In this document: one piece after another, positions 23,232 to 30,875 of the stretch | Layout of the letters: each line of letters opens with the position of its first letter | Position numbering within the stretch: position 1 is the first letter of the stretch | From: CBDCRK01 sp965220955 | GTDB taxonomy: Bacteria > Desulfobacterota > Binatia > Bin18 > CBDCRK01 | DNA: 64,000 bases | NCBI GenBank assembly: GCA_965220955.1 | Contig: CBDCRK010000011.1 | Span: 31,684 to 95,683, forward strand | Direction: 5' to 3' | Notes under the pieces: model-generated | Database searches by the model: none | Told to the model about the DNA's origin: nothing | Seen by the model: the letters and a program-made list of their open reading frames with translations, nothing else | Program-made: the position numbers and the translations under genes

Positions 23232-25703
23232 ATGCTTGACACCGCTACCAAACGCCGCATCGACACCGCCCGCGACATCCTCGTGGGCAAAGTCCCCGAC
23301 CCCAAGAGCCAGGTCGAGCAGATCACCATTGCGCTGATCTACAAGTTCATGGACGACATTGACGCCGAGGCCGAAGAGCTGGGCGGCGAGCGCGCGTTCT
23401 TTGCTGGCGAGTTTGCCCGCTACGGTTGGGCCAAGCTGATGCGCTCCGGCCTGGGCGGACACGAAACCCTGAACCTGTACGCCGAGGCTATTACCAGGAT
23501 GCCGGAGAATCCCGGCATTGCGCCGCTGTTCCGTGACATCTTCAACAACGCCTATCTGCCCTACCGCGACCCCGAGACCCTACGCGCCTTTCTCAAGGTC
23601 ATTGACGAGTTCACCTACGATCACTCCGAACGCTTGGGAGACGCCTTCGAATATCTCCTTTCTGTCCTCGGCTCGCAGGGTGACGCCGGGCAGTTCCGCA
23701 CCCCGCGGCACATCATCGACTTTATTGTGGAAGTCATTGATCCGAAAAAGGACGATACCGTGCTTGACCCAGCTTGTGGCACCAGCGGGTTCCTGATCTC
23801 GTCCTACAAGCACATCCGCACGGCCAACACCGGCGGACACGGCCATGACACGCTGACGCCGGACGAGCGGGGCCGACTCGCCGCCAACTTCGAGGGCTAC
23901 GACATCTCGCCCGACATGGTGCGCCTGTCGCTGGTGAACATGTATCTGCACGGCTTTGCCGCCCCGCACATCTACGAGTACGACACGCTCACCAGCGAGG
24001 ACAAGTGGAACGAGTACGCCGATGTGATCCTGGCCAACCCGCCGTTCATGTCACCCAAAGGCGGTATCCGGCCCCACAACCGCTTCTCCGTGCAGTCCAA
24101 ACGCAGCGAGGTACTATTCGTTGATTACATGGCCGAGCACCTGACGCCCACGGGCCGCGCCGGCATCATCGTACCCGAAGGCATCATCTTTCAGAGCCAG
24201 AACGCCTACAAGCAGCTGCGCAAAATGCTGGTCGAGGAGTTTCTTGTTGCCGTGGTCTCGCTGCCCGCAGGAGTGTTCCAGCCCTACTCCGGGGTCAAGA
24301 CCTCGATTCTGATTCTCGACAAATCGCTGGCAAAGAAGACCAACCGTATCGCCTTCTTCAAGGTCGAACACGACGGCTACGACCTGGGCGCCCAGCGCCG
24401 GGCGATTGACAAAAACGACCTGCCGCAGGTACAAGCGGGACTCGCTGAATATCTGCGTCGGGTGCGGGCGGGCGAAGCACTAGGCGACTTCGAGCCGACG
24501 TATGGGCTCATCGTCGAGAAGGGGAAATTAGCCGCGAACGAGGAATACAACCTCAGCGGGGAGCGGTACAAGGAACGAGAAACCCAATATCTCACAATCG
24601 ACCCCAAATGGCCGATGGTGGCGTTGGGGGAGGTCATTCAAGATAAGCCGAGGAACGGATACTCTGGAAAACCTGTTCCCTATCCAACTGACCTAAAAGT
24701 TCTTTCGCTGAGTGCCACAACGTCAGGAACGCTGGACATCTCTCAGCACAAGTATCTCGACGAGAATATCTCTCTTGACTCACCGTGCCGATGCCGGCGG
24801 GGTGACATTTATCTTCAGCGTGGCAATACCAAAGAGTTGGTTGGCACCGCTGCGCTCTTCGACGTTGATGAATCAAACCTTGTTTATCCAGACCTCATGA
24901 TTCGTGTGCGGGCGGATGAAGGGAAGATTACGAGTCAATTTCTCCTATGTGTTCTTCAGAGCGATTCCGTTCGAGAATACCTGACTCGGAACGCGGTCGG
25001 GTCGGCCGGAAGCATGCCGAAGATCAACCAAAAGATCGTTGAGCAGATTCCAATACCCCTCCCACCGCTGGAAGTGCAGCGGGAAATCGTGGCGGAGATA
25101 GAGGGCTACCAGAAGGTGATAGACGGCGCTCGGGCGGTGGTCGAAAATTATAGGCCGCATATCCCCATTGATCCCGCTTGGCCGCTGGTAGCGTTGGGGG
25201 AGGTGCTGACTCTGCAAAGGGGACACGACCTTCCAAAGAAAAATTTTGTTGAGGGCAAATATCCTGTTGTTGGTTCAAACGGTATTATTGGATACCACAA
25301 TGAATTTAAGTATTCTGGTCCAGGCGTGGTTACTGGGAGAAGTGGAACAATTGGTAAAGTTTGTTTCATTAAAGAAAATTACTGGCCTCATAATACCTCC
25401 CTATTTGTTAAGGATTTCAAAGGTAACAGCAAAAAATATATTTTCTTTTTACTTGAATCACTAGATTTAAGAAGCTTGGGAGAAAGAACCTCCGCCGTTC
25501 CTTCACTTGATAGAAATAATGCGCATAGGCTAAATGTATATTTACCACCACTCGAAACCCAAACCCAAATTGTAGTCGAAATCGAGGCCGAGCAGTCCCT
25601 CGTCAGTGCCAACCGTGAACTGATCGAGCGTTTCGAGAAGAAGATTCAGGCTGCTATCTCCCGCATCTGGGGTGAAGATACGACAGGCTCTCCAGAAGCA
25701 TAG
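23232..25703 (+). CDS. hsdM: Type I restriction-modification M-S fusion (N6-adenine methylase plus specificity)
   Basis: The 823-residue product joins HsdM and HsdS. Residues 1-450 are an N6-adenine methylase: SAM-binding DPACGTSGFL near residue 178 and the catalytic NPPF near 268. From about 460 two target-recognition units follow, each starting WPxVALGEV and each closed by a conserved coiled-coil (PLPPLEVQREIVAEIEGYQ and LPPLETQTQIVVEIEAEQ). One protein would therefore both methylate and choose the bipartite site, and pair with HsdR at 17040. The second recognition unit (about 25230-25560) is far more AT-rich than its surroundings, a sign of domain exchange. Start as in the copy at 20009. 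Confidence 0.93.
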   Translation: MLDTATKRRIDTARDILVGKVPDPKSQVEQITIALIYKFMDDIDAEAEELGGERAFFAGEFARYGWAKLMRSGLGGHETLNLYAEAITRMPENPGIAPLFRDIFNNAYLPYRDPETLRAFLKVIDEFTYDHSERLGDAFEYLLSVLGSQGDAGQFRTPRHIIDFIVEVIDPKKDDTVLDPACGTSGFLISSYKHIRTANTGGHGHDTLTPDERGRLAANFEGYDISPDMVRLSLVNMYLHGFAAPHIYEYDTLTSEDKWNEYADVILANPPFMSPKGGIRPHNRFSVQSKRSEVLFVDYMAEHLTPTGRAGIIVPEGIIFQSQNAYKQLRKMLVEEFLVAVVSLPAGVFQPYSGVKTSILILDKSLAKKTNRIAFFKVEHDGYDLGAQRRAIDKNDLPQVQAGLAEYLRRVRAGEALGDFEPTYGLIVEKGKLAANEEYNLSGERYKERETQYLTIDPKWPMVALGEVIQDKPRNGYSGKPVPYPTDLKVLSLSATTSGTLDISQHKYLDENISLDSPCRCRRGDIYLQRGNTKELVGTAALFDVDESNLVYPDLMIRVRADEGKITSQFLLCVLQSDSVREYLTRNAVGSAGSMPKINQKIVEQIPIPLPPLEVQREIVAEIEGYQKVIDGARAVVENYRPHIPIDPAWPLVALGEVLTLQRGHDLPKKNFVEGKYPVVGSNGIIGYHNEFKYSGPGVVTGRSGTIGKVCFIKENYWPHNTSLFVKDFKGNSKKYIFFLLESLDLRSLGERTSAVPSLDRNNAHRLNVYLPPLETQTQIVVEIEAEQSLVSANRELIERFEKKIQAAISRIWGEDTTGSPEA

Positions 25704-25764
25704 GACTTAACGGGAGCAATTGAATCTGGAACACCCAGCGTTCAACTGGTAAGGAGGACAAGAA

Positions 25765-26817
25765 ATGATTTTAGTTTTTGTAGGTGCGGGAGGCTCAGCC
25801 GCTGTTGATCCAGATCAGTATCCGACCACTGTCGAGTTCTTCAAGCGTCTTCCCAAGGAAATAACACAGCAACCCCTTTTCACCCTCGTCCGTGAATTCC
25901 TAATGACGCAGAAGGAGGATGGACAGCCTATCGATATTGAAGAAGTCCTGTGGAGCCTTGATAAACTTCAAGAGTATTTCTCGTTGTCCCGCGCTACCCA
26001 TACTATAGAGGGATGGATCATGGCGAAGAATCGTCTTAACCAATTGGATGGCAACGCGCTTCCTGGAGGGAGTAACCCGCTTTTGGGAGGGATAGACAAC
26101 ATCAGCGTTAATCACTTAACACCGCTACGAGATAGCATCAATGCCAAGGTACATGAATTCTATGTGAAGCGTCCCGACGAGAACAAGTTGTCGGATTGGG
26201 TTAACCTCCTCCGGCATATCGAAGGGCTTGACCCGGTTATTGAGATTTTCACAACGAACTATGATCTGGTGCTGGAAACAGCCGTGAATAGAGCCAAAAT
26301 AAGGACGACAACAGGTCGAGAGTTCGATGGTTTGCATACGTTTTTGAATACCGCCCTCTGGGATGAACCCAGCGGACCCCCTAAGTATCACGGACGGCTG
26401 ACCAAACTACACGGGTCCATGGACTGGCAACGCAGAGGCAATACAATTCTTTGTAGCGACCTTTATACCGGAAACCCCCAACAACACTCAATCTTGTATC
26501 CAGGATTCAAAGGAGAGCCCAACGAGGAGCCCTTCATCAAATTCCATGAACATCTACGAGCTGTGGTACGCGAAGCAGGGGCAGCGTTTTTTATCGGTTT
26601 TGCCTTTCGCGACGACTATATTAACACAATCCTCTCTGGGCTCCGTCCGAAGACTCCCAAATACGTCATTGACAAAGAAGACTCACCTCCCGCTCTTGCT
26701 TTCCTAGATGGATGCAAGCATTTCAGCAATGGGCTTACGGTAGGGGCGATCCAGGACTGCATAAAAAGCCTAGCTGCCGTCATTTTTCAGGAGTTGAAAC
26801 AACATTTAAAACCGTAG
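25765..26817 (+). CDS. SIR2-like domain protein, probable defence NADase
   Basis: The 350-residue protein begins MILVFVGAGGSAAV, the NAD-binding loop of SIR2 folds, and then shows IFTTNYDLVLE (near residue 163), KLHGSMDW (near 213) and FFIGFAFRDDYINTIL (near 275), the motif set of bacterial SIR2 domains. In phage-defence systems such domains deplete NAD+ to abort infection; that role here is inference from position, 61 bases after the type I M-S gene on the same strand. AAGGAGG precedes the ATG. No effector partner (Argonaute, HerA helicase) is adjacent; the product may act alone or with the R-M complex. Confidence 0.85.
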   Translation: MILVFVGAGGSAAVDPDQYPTTVEFFKRLPKEITQQPLFTLVREFLMTQKEDGQPIDIEEVLWSLDKLQEYFSLSRATHTIEGWIMAKNRLNQLDGNALPGGSNPLLGGIDNISVNHLTPLRDSINAKVHEFYVKRPDENKLSDWVNLLRHIEGLDPVIEIFTTNYDLVLETAVNRAKIRTTTGREFDGLHTFLNTALWDEPSGPPKYHGRLTKLHGSMDWQRRGNTILCSDLYTGNPQQHSILYPGFKGEPNEEPFIKFHEHLRAVVREAGAAFFIGFAFRDDYINTILSGLRPKTPKYVIDKEDSPPALAFLDGCKHFSNGLTVGAIQDCIKSLAAVIFQELKQHLKP

Positions 26818-26843
26818 GTCGGGTTAGCGGAGCGTAACCCGAC
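26818..26843. repeat. Hairpin-forming dispersed repeat (GTCGGGTTAGCG type)
   Basis: GTCGGGTTAGC and GCGTAACCCGAC form an inverted repeat directly after the SIR2 stop codon. A relative (GTCGGATTGCG..CGCTAATCCGAC) lies at 29095-29120. It may help stop transcription; no T-run follows. Confidence 0.6.
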
Positions 26844-26967
26844 AGCCGCCTCCTTCACCGTATGGAATGCGGCCGGTAGGTTCCGTGGTCGATAATGGGC
26901 ATTGTTGGATATGGATTTTTTATTTACACTGTATCCAGTTCCAATTCTAGTCAAGGAGGTTTGGACC

Positions 26968-27184
26968 ATGGCCAGAGACACTTACAAATATCACTTCAAA
27001 AAGGGCAACAAGATTGTTCATACGGGCATAACCAACGATCTCGAATGGCGCGAGCAAGAGCACAAAGAGGCCTTTGGGGAAAGCGGCCACATCAAGAAAG
27101 GTAGGTTACGTGACGACTCTCGACGCCGCCCGGAAATGGGAAAGCGAACAAGCAAAAAAGGGAAAGCCTAGCAGAAGGGGTTGA
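26968..27184 (+). pseudogene. Small GIY-YIG-like protein, frameshifted near its C-terminus
   Basis: AAGGAGG and an ATG open a protein MARDTYKYHFKKGNKIVHTG followed by ITNDLEWREQEHKE, resembling small GIY-YIG-type proteins (the YxY..G.T..L..R.xEH pattern). The zero frame ends at 27171 with an unlikely Arg-rich tail. Skipping one G at 27100/27101 (AAAGGTAGG) gives VGYVTTLDAARKWESEQAKK, a sensible continuation ending at 27184. So a single inserted base broke the tail. It lies between the SIR2 gene and orphan antitoxins. Function unknown. Confidence 0.65.
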
Positions 27185-27313
27185 TAAAGAATTAGTCAAT
27201 ATACATGCCTGACCCCTAAGTCTCTACAATCGGGAAACCGAATCGGCAGTCCTGATCACGACATATCGGCCCGACCCTGCACGGTGGGTCAACTGGCGTA
27301 CAAGGAGGCAGAG

Positions 27314-27559
27314 ATGATTCCATTCAATAAGTGCCCGGTGTGTAGTGGAGAAGTCGTTGCGAAGCAGACCGAAAAGCTCCTCCGTGGGGGTGTTAATTTC
27401 GCTACGGTGACCGTCCCTGCGGAAGTCTGTCTGCGCTGTGGAGAGCATCTGTACTCTCCCGAGACGATTCGTCTGTTCGAGCAAGTCCGCCGAAAGCTCA
27501 GCGCTCAAGACGTGGAAGGATTTGAACCCTTGGGAAGATCGTTCCGCATTCCGAACTAG
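27314..27559 (+). CDS. YgiT/MqsA-type zinc-finger antitoxin-like protein
   Basis: Eighty-one residues start MIPFNKCPVCSGEVV and contain CLRCGEHLYSPETI, two CxxC pairs that bind one zinc ion as in the N-terminal domain of the MqsA antitoxin. The C-terminal half is short and lacks the helix-turn-helix of MqsA. AAGGAGG at 27302-27308 marks the ATG at 27314. The expected toxin partner, a DUF4258/RelE-like or MqsR protein, is not visible on either side, so the gene is an orphan. Confidence 0.82.
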   Translation: MIPFNKCPVCSGEVVAKQTEKLLRGGVNFATVTVPAEVCLRCGEHLYSPETIRLFEQVRRKLSAQDVEGFEPLGRSFRIPN

Positions 27560-27640
27560 GGGTGGCGGGTGAAGAGGCTAAAGCGGAGACGGAGGAGGCT
27601 AAAAGTTAGAGACGCGATAAAGCCCATGAGGAGAATCGCT

Positions 27641-27856
27641 GTGAAATACGCTATCCTCATCGAAAGAACCGACAACGGCTACTCCGCTTATGCGCCCGAT
27701 TTACCCGGTTGCATAGCCGCCGCAGACACAAAAATCGAAGTGGAAGAACTGATCCGCGAAGCTCTCAGCCTACATCTCGAATCACTCCGCGAACACGGCG
27801 ACCCAATCCCCGAACCGCAAACTACCGCCACCCTGATTGAGGTCCCACCCGTTTAA
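27641..27856 (+). CDS. hicB: HicB-family antitoxin, orphan
   Basis: The 71-residue product MKYAILIERTDNGYSAYAPD with LPGCIAAADTKIEVEELIRE has the partial RNase-H fold of HicB, which neutralises HicA, an mRNA-binding toxin. The GTG at 27641 has AGGAG seven bases before it and gives the normal HicB N-terminus; an ATG at 27626 overlaps that ribosome-binding site. No HicA gene is seen next to it, and no DNA-binding tail is present, so it is either a solitary antitoxin or what remains of a pair. Confidence 0.85.
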   Translation: MKYAILIERTDNGYSAYAPDLPGCIAAADTKIEVEELIREALSLHLESLREHGDPIPEPQTTATLIEVPPV

Positions 27857-27941
27857 GCGTTGCCGCCCAAAGTCCCAACTTTCATCCACCACCGCCAGCA
27901 ACCCGGCTAGGCCTCGTCACCAAAATCGGATCGACCCCGCC

Positions 27942-28019
27942 CGGGTCAATGCCAACCGCAAATTGATCGAGGGCTTCGAGAAGAAGATTCAGGATGTCAT
28001 TGTTCCTAGCAGGGGATAA
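27942..28019 (+). pseudogene. Remnant of an hsdS 3' end
   Basis: The short stretch VNANRKLIEGFEKKIQDVI matches the end of the M-S fusion (SANRELIERFEKKIQAAI) also at DNA level (GCCAACCGC..TTGATCGAG..TTCGAGAAGAAGATTCAG). Nothing of the recognition domain remains upstream, where HicB sits. It shows that a third hsdS copy once ended here. Confidence 0.75.
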
Positions 28020-28103
28020 ATGCGTAAACGTCCCCGTCAAGTAGACGGGGTAAAACTAGAGCTTCCGGGACTTGTTCACGGAACGAGCGTAACCTACCTC
28101 CCC

Positions 28104-29069
28104 CTACTCCACGGTTTCGTATGCGGTCGGCAGGTTATCCGGCTGGTAGTCGTTCTTAGGATTGTCCCGGCGCTTGAATACGCCTTTGTGGATCTTCGCT
28201 CCTGCCGGGATCTTGCGGACCTCTTCGCCGCGAAAAATCCAGAAACCCGTAAACGACTGGTGCAACTTGTCATGTGGGTTGCCTACGCGATCCGCAAGCC
28301 TATCCTCTTCTACCCGCATCCCGCACGCTACCGCCTTGCCGAGCATCCAATGCAAGGCGATGTTCGACAACCCGCGTTCGCTGTACCCGCCGCCTACGTC
28401 CGCATGGACGCCCGCGAACCAGACCTGCTCAAGGGTCTGATTCGTCCCTACCCTGCGCTCGTCCCAGAGAAAAGGCGGAAAATCGTTTCGCTTCTCGTCT
28501 ATGGCCAGGGCGTGGAAGCCGTGGACAACCTCGGGGTTGAGCCGCGCGTCATGAAAACGCTTGCCCGCGTTCAGTGCCAACGACGCTACGGTGTCCCACA
28601 CGCCGATGAAGTGGACCGGACAGGCACGGCCGAACGTCTTGCGGAAGCCGCGCGCAAGGTCGGTGTTTTTGGGGGTGTTGTAAACCTTCGAGGCGTATTC
28701 GACAAGGTTCCCGGCGTCCGCGCGGAGCAGTCCGCATTTGTAAAGCATCCCGGCCAGCGAACGCACGGTGAACGCGCCACGGCTGAACCCGAACAGATAC
28801 ACGCGATCTCCGCTTTCGTAACAGCCCATCAGGTAGCGATAGGCGTCCTCGACGTTTTTCTGGAGCCCGTAGCCGGTCGCTTGGTCGGCCAGGGATGTCA
28901 GTTTTCCACTCTCTTCGTGGTATTCCCAGCCGCCCGTGCCTACGCCCGGGTCGTAGTACGCGACCTGGGACGCGTCTTTTACGGCCAGATCGTAGGTTTC
29001 CACAACGTTCGTGTTGTTGCGTCCGTATTCGTTGCCGGTTCCGTCGCAGCAAACGACGATGTTCTTCAT
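28104..29069 (-). CDS. DUF2235 alpha/beta hydrolase (Tle1-like phospholipase domain)
   Basis: This 321-residue protein begins MKNIVVCCDGTGNEYGRNNT and carries YLFGFSRGAFTVRSLAGML, the GxSxG nucleophile elbow of DUF2235 hydrolases, later VHFIGVWDTVASL and WFAGVHADVGGGY with the acid and His region. The family is related to Tle1 type VI phospholipase effectors; free-standing members also occur in genomes without type VI genes, as here. The ATG at 29069 is preferred over a TTG at 29090. It faces the opposite way to its neighbours in the island. A possible tail of a second copy lies at about 26840-26900. Confidence 0.85.
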   Translation of the reverse strand: MKNIVVCCDGTGNEYGRNNTNVVETYDLAVKDASQVAYYDPGVGTGGWEYHEESGKLTSLADQATGYGLQKNVEDAYRYLMGCYESGDRVYLFGFSRGAFTVRSLAGMLYKCGLLRADAGNLVEYASKVYNTPKNTDLARGFRKTFGRACPVHFIGVWDTVASLALNAGKRFHDARLNPEVVHGFHALAIDEKRNDFPPFLWDERRVGTNQTLEQVWFAGVHADVGGGYSERGLSNIALHWMLGKAVACGMRVEEDRLADRVGNPHDKLHQSFTGFWIFRGEEVRKIPAGAKIHKGVFKRRDNPKNDYQPDNLPTAYETVE

Positions 29070-29094
29070 ACAATTCTCTTGGATTAGCAAGACT

Positions 29095-29120
29095 GTCGGA
29101 TTGCGCTACGCTAATCCGAC
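29095..29120. repeat. Hairpin-forming dispersed repeat
   Basis: GTCGGATTGCG (29095-29105) pairs with CGCTAATCCGAC (29109-29120), a relative of the hairpin at 26818. It lies just upstream of the DUF2235 gene. Confidence 0.6.
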
Positions 29121-29240
29121 CTATGGGCTGCCGGTAGTCCATCTCGTATAGCGTGTTCTCAATGTCAAGACTACTATAATGCCGGCTTATAGCATCTTTC
29201 ATTTGGGTAGGCGTCTGTTGATGATCCTGCTCCCTGTTTT

Positions 29241-29330
29241 GTAGGGGCGATCCTGTCGGCCATCCTGGCCGCGTGATCGCCCACTGTGCAAGGTCGCGGG
29301 CGGGCCGGCGAATACGAGATTCGCCCCTAC
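29241..29330. repeat. MITE-like element with GTAGGGGCGA / TCGCCCCTAC ends
   Basis: A 90-bp element starts GTAGGGGCGA (29241-29250) and ends TCGCCCCTAC (29321-29330), a perfect 10-bp terminal inverted repeat. It contains GGCGATC-like and GGCCGGCGAATACGAGATT sequence shared with 8157-8242 and 21250-21285. It has no gene inside. Confidence 0.75.
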
Positions 29331-29338
29331 GCTTTGTG

Positions 29339-29399
29339 GTGATAGGAAAGCGCAACCTTTCTCAAATTCTGATGTCCACTCAAGTGCAAACCGCTATAG
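29339..29399. repeat. Exact 61-bp repeat also found at 21295-21355
   Basis: The block starting GTGATAGGAAAGCGCAACC and ending CAAACCGCTATAG is the same in both places by eye. Together with the MITE end before it, both sites share over 100 bp in direct orientation about 8.04 kb apart. Confidence 0.9.
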
Positions 29400-29509
29400 C
29401 CCGCGGTGGGGAAATTGAACCATGCTACTGTCTGGCTCGAAGGCTTCGGCCGATGCCTCTGCGATGCAGACCGATCGCATCCCCGTGGGTATCTATTGCA
29501 GCGCTGCTG

Positions 29510-29546
29510 TTGAAAGAAAGGCCGATATGGTCTATATTGGACCAAT
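29510..29546 (+). promoter_or_regulatory. Promoter and operator of the first Phd-VapC module
   Basis: TTGAAA (29510-29515) and TATATT (29533-29538) are spaced by exactly 17 bases, a good sigma-70-type promoter. The palindrome ATTGGACCAAT (29536-29546) overlaps the -10 box and is a natural autorepression site. The GGAGG of the antitoxin gene follows at 29555-29559. Confidence 0.7.
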
Positions 29547-29566
29547 TCTTATTTGGAGGCTGGATC

Positions 29567-29845
29567 ATGAGCCGTTCTACACCCTGCCAGACCTGGACCG
29601 TTGCCGAGGCCAAGGCTCGCCTTTCCGAGATCTTGCGTCTCGCCGAAGAGGAGGGGCCTCAACATATCGGCAAACGTAAGTCCTTCGTGGTAGTCCCCGC
29701 GCACGTATGGGCCGAGAAGCAGTCGCAGCGCAAACCCATGGGCCAGTGGCTGATAGACAACATACCCCGGGGCGTGAATCTTGATATTCCTAGCCGTCGC
29801 GAGCCCGGGCGCGAGGTTCCGTTCAACAACGGCGATATAGAGTGA
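29567..29845 (+). CDS. Phd/YefM-family antitoxin
   Basis: The 92-residue protein has CQTWTVAEAKARLSEILRLA, the N-terminal DNA-binding fold of Phd/YefM antitoxins, then KRKSFVVVPAHVWAEK and a charged tail (PRGVNLDIPSRREPGREVPF) that would wrap the toxin. GGAGG lies seven bases before the ATG, and the stop overlaps the toxin start in GTGA. Upstream promoter and palindrome suggest autoregulation. Confidence 0.9.
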   Translation: MSRSTPCQTWTVAEAKARLSEILRLAEEEGPQHIGKRKSFVVVPAHVWAEKQSQRKPMGQWLIDNIPRGVNLDIPSRREPGREVPFNNGDIE

Positions 29846-30261
29846 GCGGCTTCCTTCTCGACACTAACGTTGTTTCGGAGTTGACAAAGGATGCGCCGGA
29901 CTCGCGGGTTGTTGAGTTCCTTGCCGCTCACGACGACCTATGGCTGTCGACTATCGTCCTGCATGAGCTGGACTTTGGCTTGAATCTGCTCCCGCTGGGG
30001 CGACGCCGCAACCGCATAAGGGCTGCGTTGTTGGCATTCGTCATGGAGTACGAGGACCGAATCCTGGCGGTGGACCGTCCAGAAGCTGAGCAGGCAGCTA
30101 CTCTGAGGGCGCAAGCACATCGATCCGGCCGTGTCCTGCATCTGGGCGATGCGCTGATCGCCGGGACGGCCAAGACGCATAATCTCGCTGTTGCGACGAG
30201 GAACGTGGTGGACTTCGATGGTTTGGACGTCGCCGTTACCAACCCTTGGGAGGCAATGTGA
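29842..30261 (+). CDS. vapC: VapC-like PIN-domain toxin
   Basis: A 139-residue PIN ribonuclease with the acidic residues FLLDTNVVSE, LHELDFGL and HLGDALIAGTA, ending in a typical RNVVDFDGLDVAVTNPW. Such toxins cut tRNA or rRNA loops. It starts with GTG inside the four-base overlap with the antitoxin, so translation is coupled. All active-site positions look intact. Confidence 0.93.
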   Translation: MSGFLLDTNVVSELTKDAPDSRVVEFLAAHDDLWLSTIVLHELDFGLNLLPLGRRRNRIRAALLAFVMEYEDRILAVDRPEAEQAATLRAQAHRSGRVLHLGDALIAGTAKTHNLAVATRNVVDFDGLDVAVTNPWEAM

Positions 30262-30298
30262 AAGGCGTCATCGAATCCACTGTGGAAAAAACTATAAA

Positions 30299-30772
30299 TC
30301 AGTCAGAATTTTCCAATGAAGCGCGCGCCCTGCTTGTCGTTTCCTCAACCGCGACACTCGTAGAAATAGAATAGATATGAATATCAGGATGCTCCCGGCA
30401 AAAAATTCGGAAAATTTCATCCGCAAAAGCCCGCCCGATAAACGGTACCCCGGAAAAATCCAGTACGATTTCCTTGAATTTATCAAAGCGAGCCAGGACT
30501 CTTCTTGCCTGCGAACGGGAAACTAACTGTTCATTGCCGTATTGTGCAAGCTTGACCGGGACCAGGGTGCGAGAAAAGCCGTACTCTCCCTCTCCGGAAG
30601 TGTAGGCGTCAAACACCTCCGTGGTCGTTCTTTGCGAATAGATACCCATCTTCATGCTGACATAGGTTCCTGGTGATGGTTGCCGCTCTTCCGACTCTAT
30701 GAGCCAGTCTTGTCTGTCGGTGCTCGCACTGAAAAAGAGACCGCCCGACAAAATACTGAATTTGTCGAACAT
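30299..30772 (-). CDS. STAS-like (DUF4325) protein with the end of an HATPase domain; probably truncated
   Basis: The C-terminal half (ILDFSGVPFIGRAFADEIFR-like, here EIVLDFSGVPFIGRAFADE) is a DUF4325 STAS-like domain. The N-terminal half (SGGLFFSASTDRQDWLIESE, then PGTYVSMKM) looks like the last part of a histidine-kinase-type ATPase domain, normally preceded by ~100 more residues and the N and G1 boxes. A stop lies in frame just upstream of the ATG at 30772, so this is either a short form or a 5'-truncated gene whose front was replaced by the next TA promoter. Function unknown. Confidence 0.65.
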   Translation of the reverse strand: MFDKFSILSGGLFFSASTDRQDWLIESEERQPSPGTYVSMKMGIYSQRTTTEVFDAYTSGEGEYGFSRTLVPVKLAQYGNEQLVSRSQARRVLARFDKFKEIVLDFSGVPFIGRAFADEIFRIFCREHPDIHIYSISTSVAVEETTSRARASLENSD

Positions 30773-30798
30773 CCGCGAAGTAAAAAATATACCTTACC

Positions 30799-30855
30799 TT
30801 GACAATAAAGTGATTGATAAATATTATCTGACTATGGTCATAACTACGGTCATAA
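30799..30855 (+). promoter_or_regulatory. Promoter and operator of the second Phd-VapC module
   Basis: TTGACA (30799-30804) and TATTAT (30822-30827) are 17 bases apart, close to the sigma-70 consensus. Just downstream, TATGGTCATAA (30833-30843) and TACGGTCATAA (30845-30855) form two direct repeats with a 12-base period, a likely binding site for the antitoxin. Confidence 0.8.
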
Positions 30856-30875
30856 TATTCAAATAAGGAGAAGGA

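Noticed and set aside
28020..29087. Plus-strand 355-codon open frame over the DUF2235 gene
   Set aside because: The minus strand has the GFSRGA motif and a normal start; the plus frame shows no family features.
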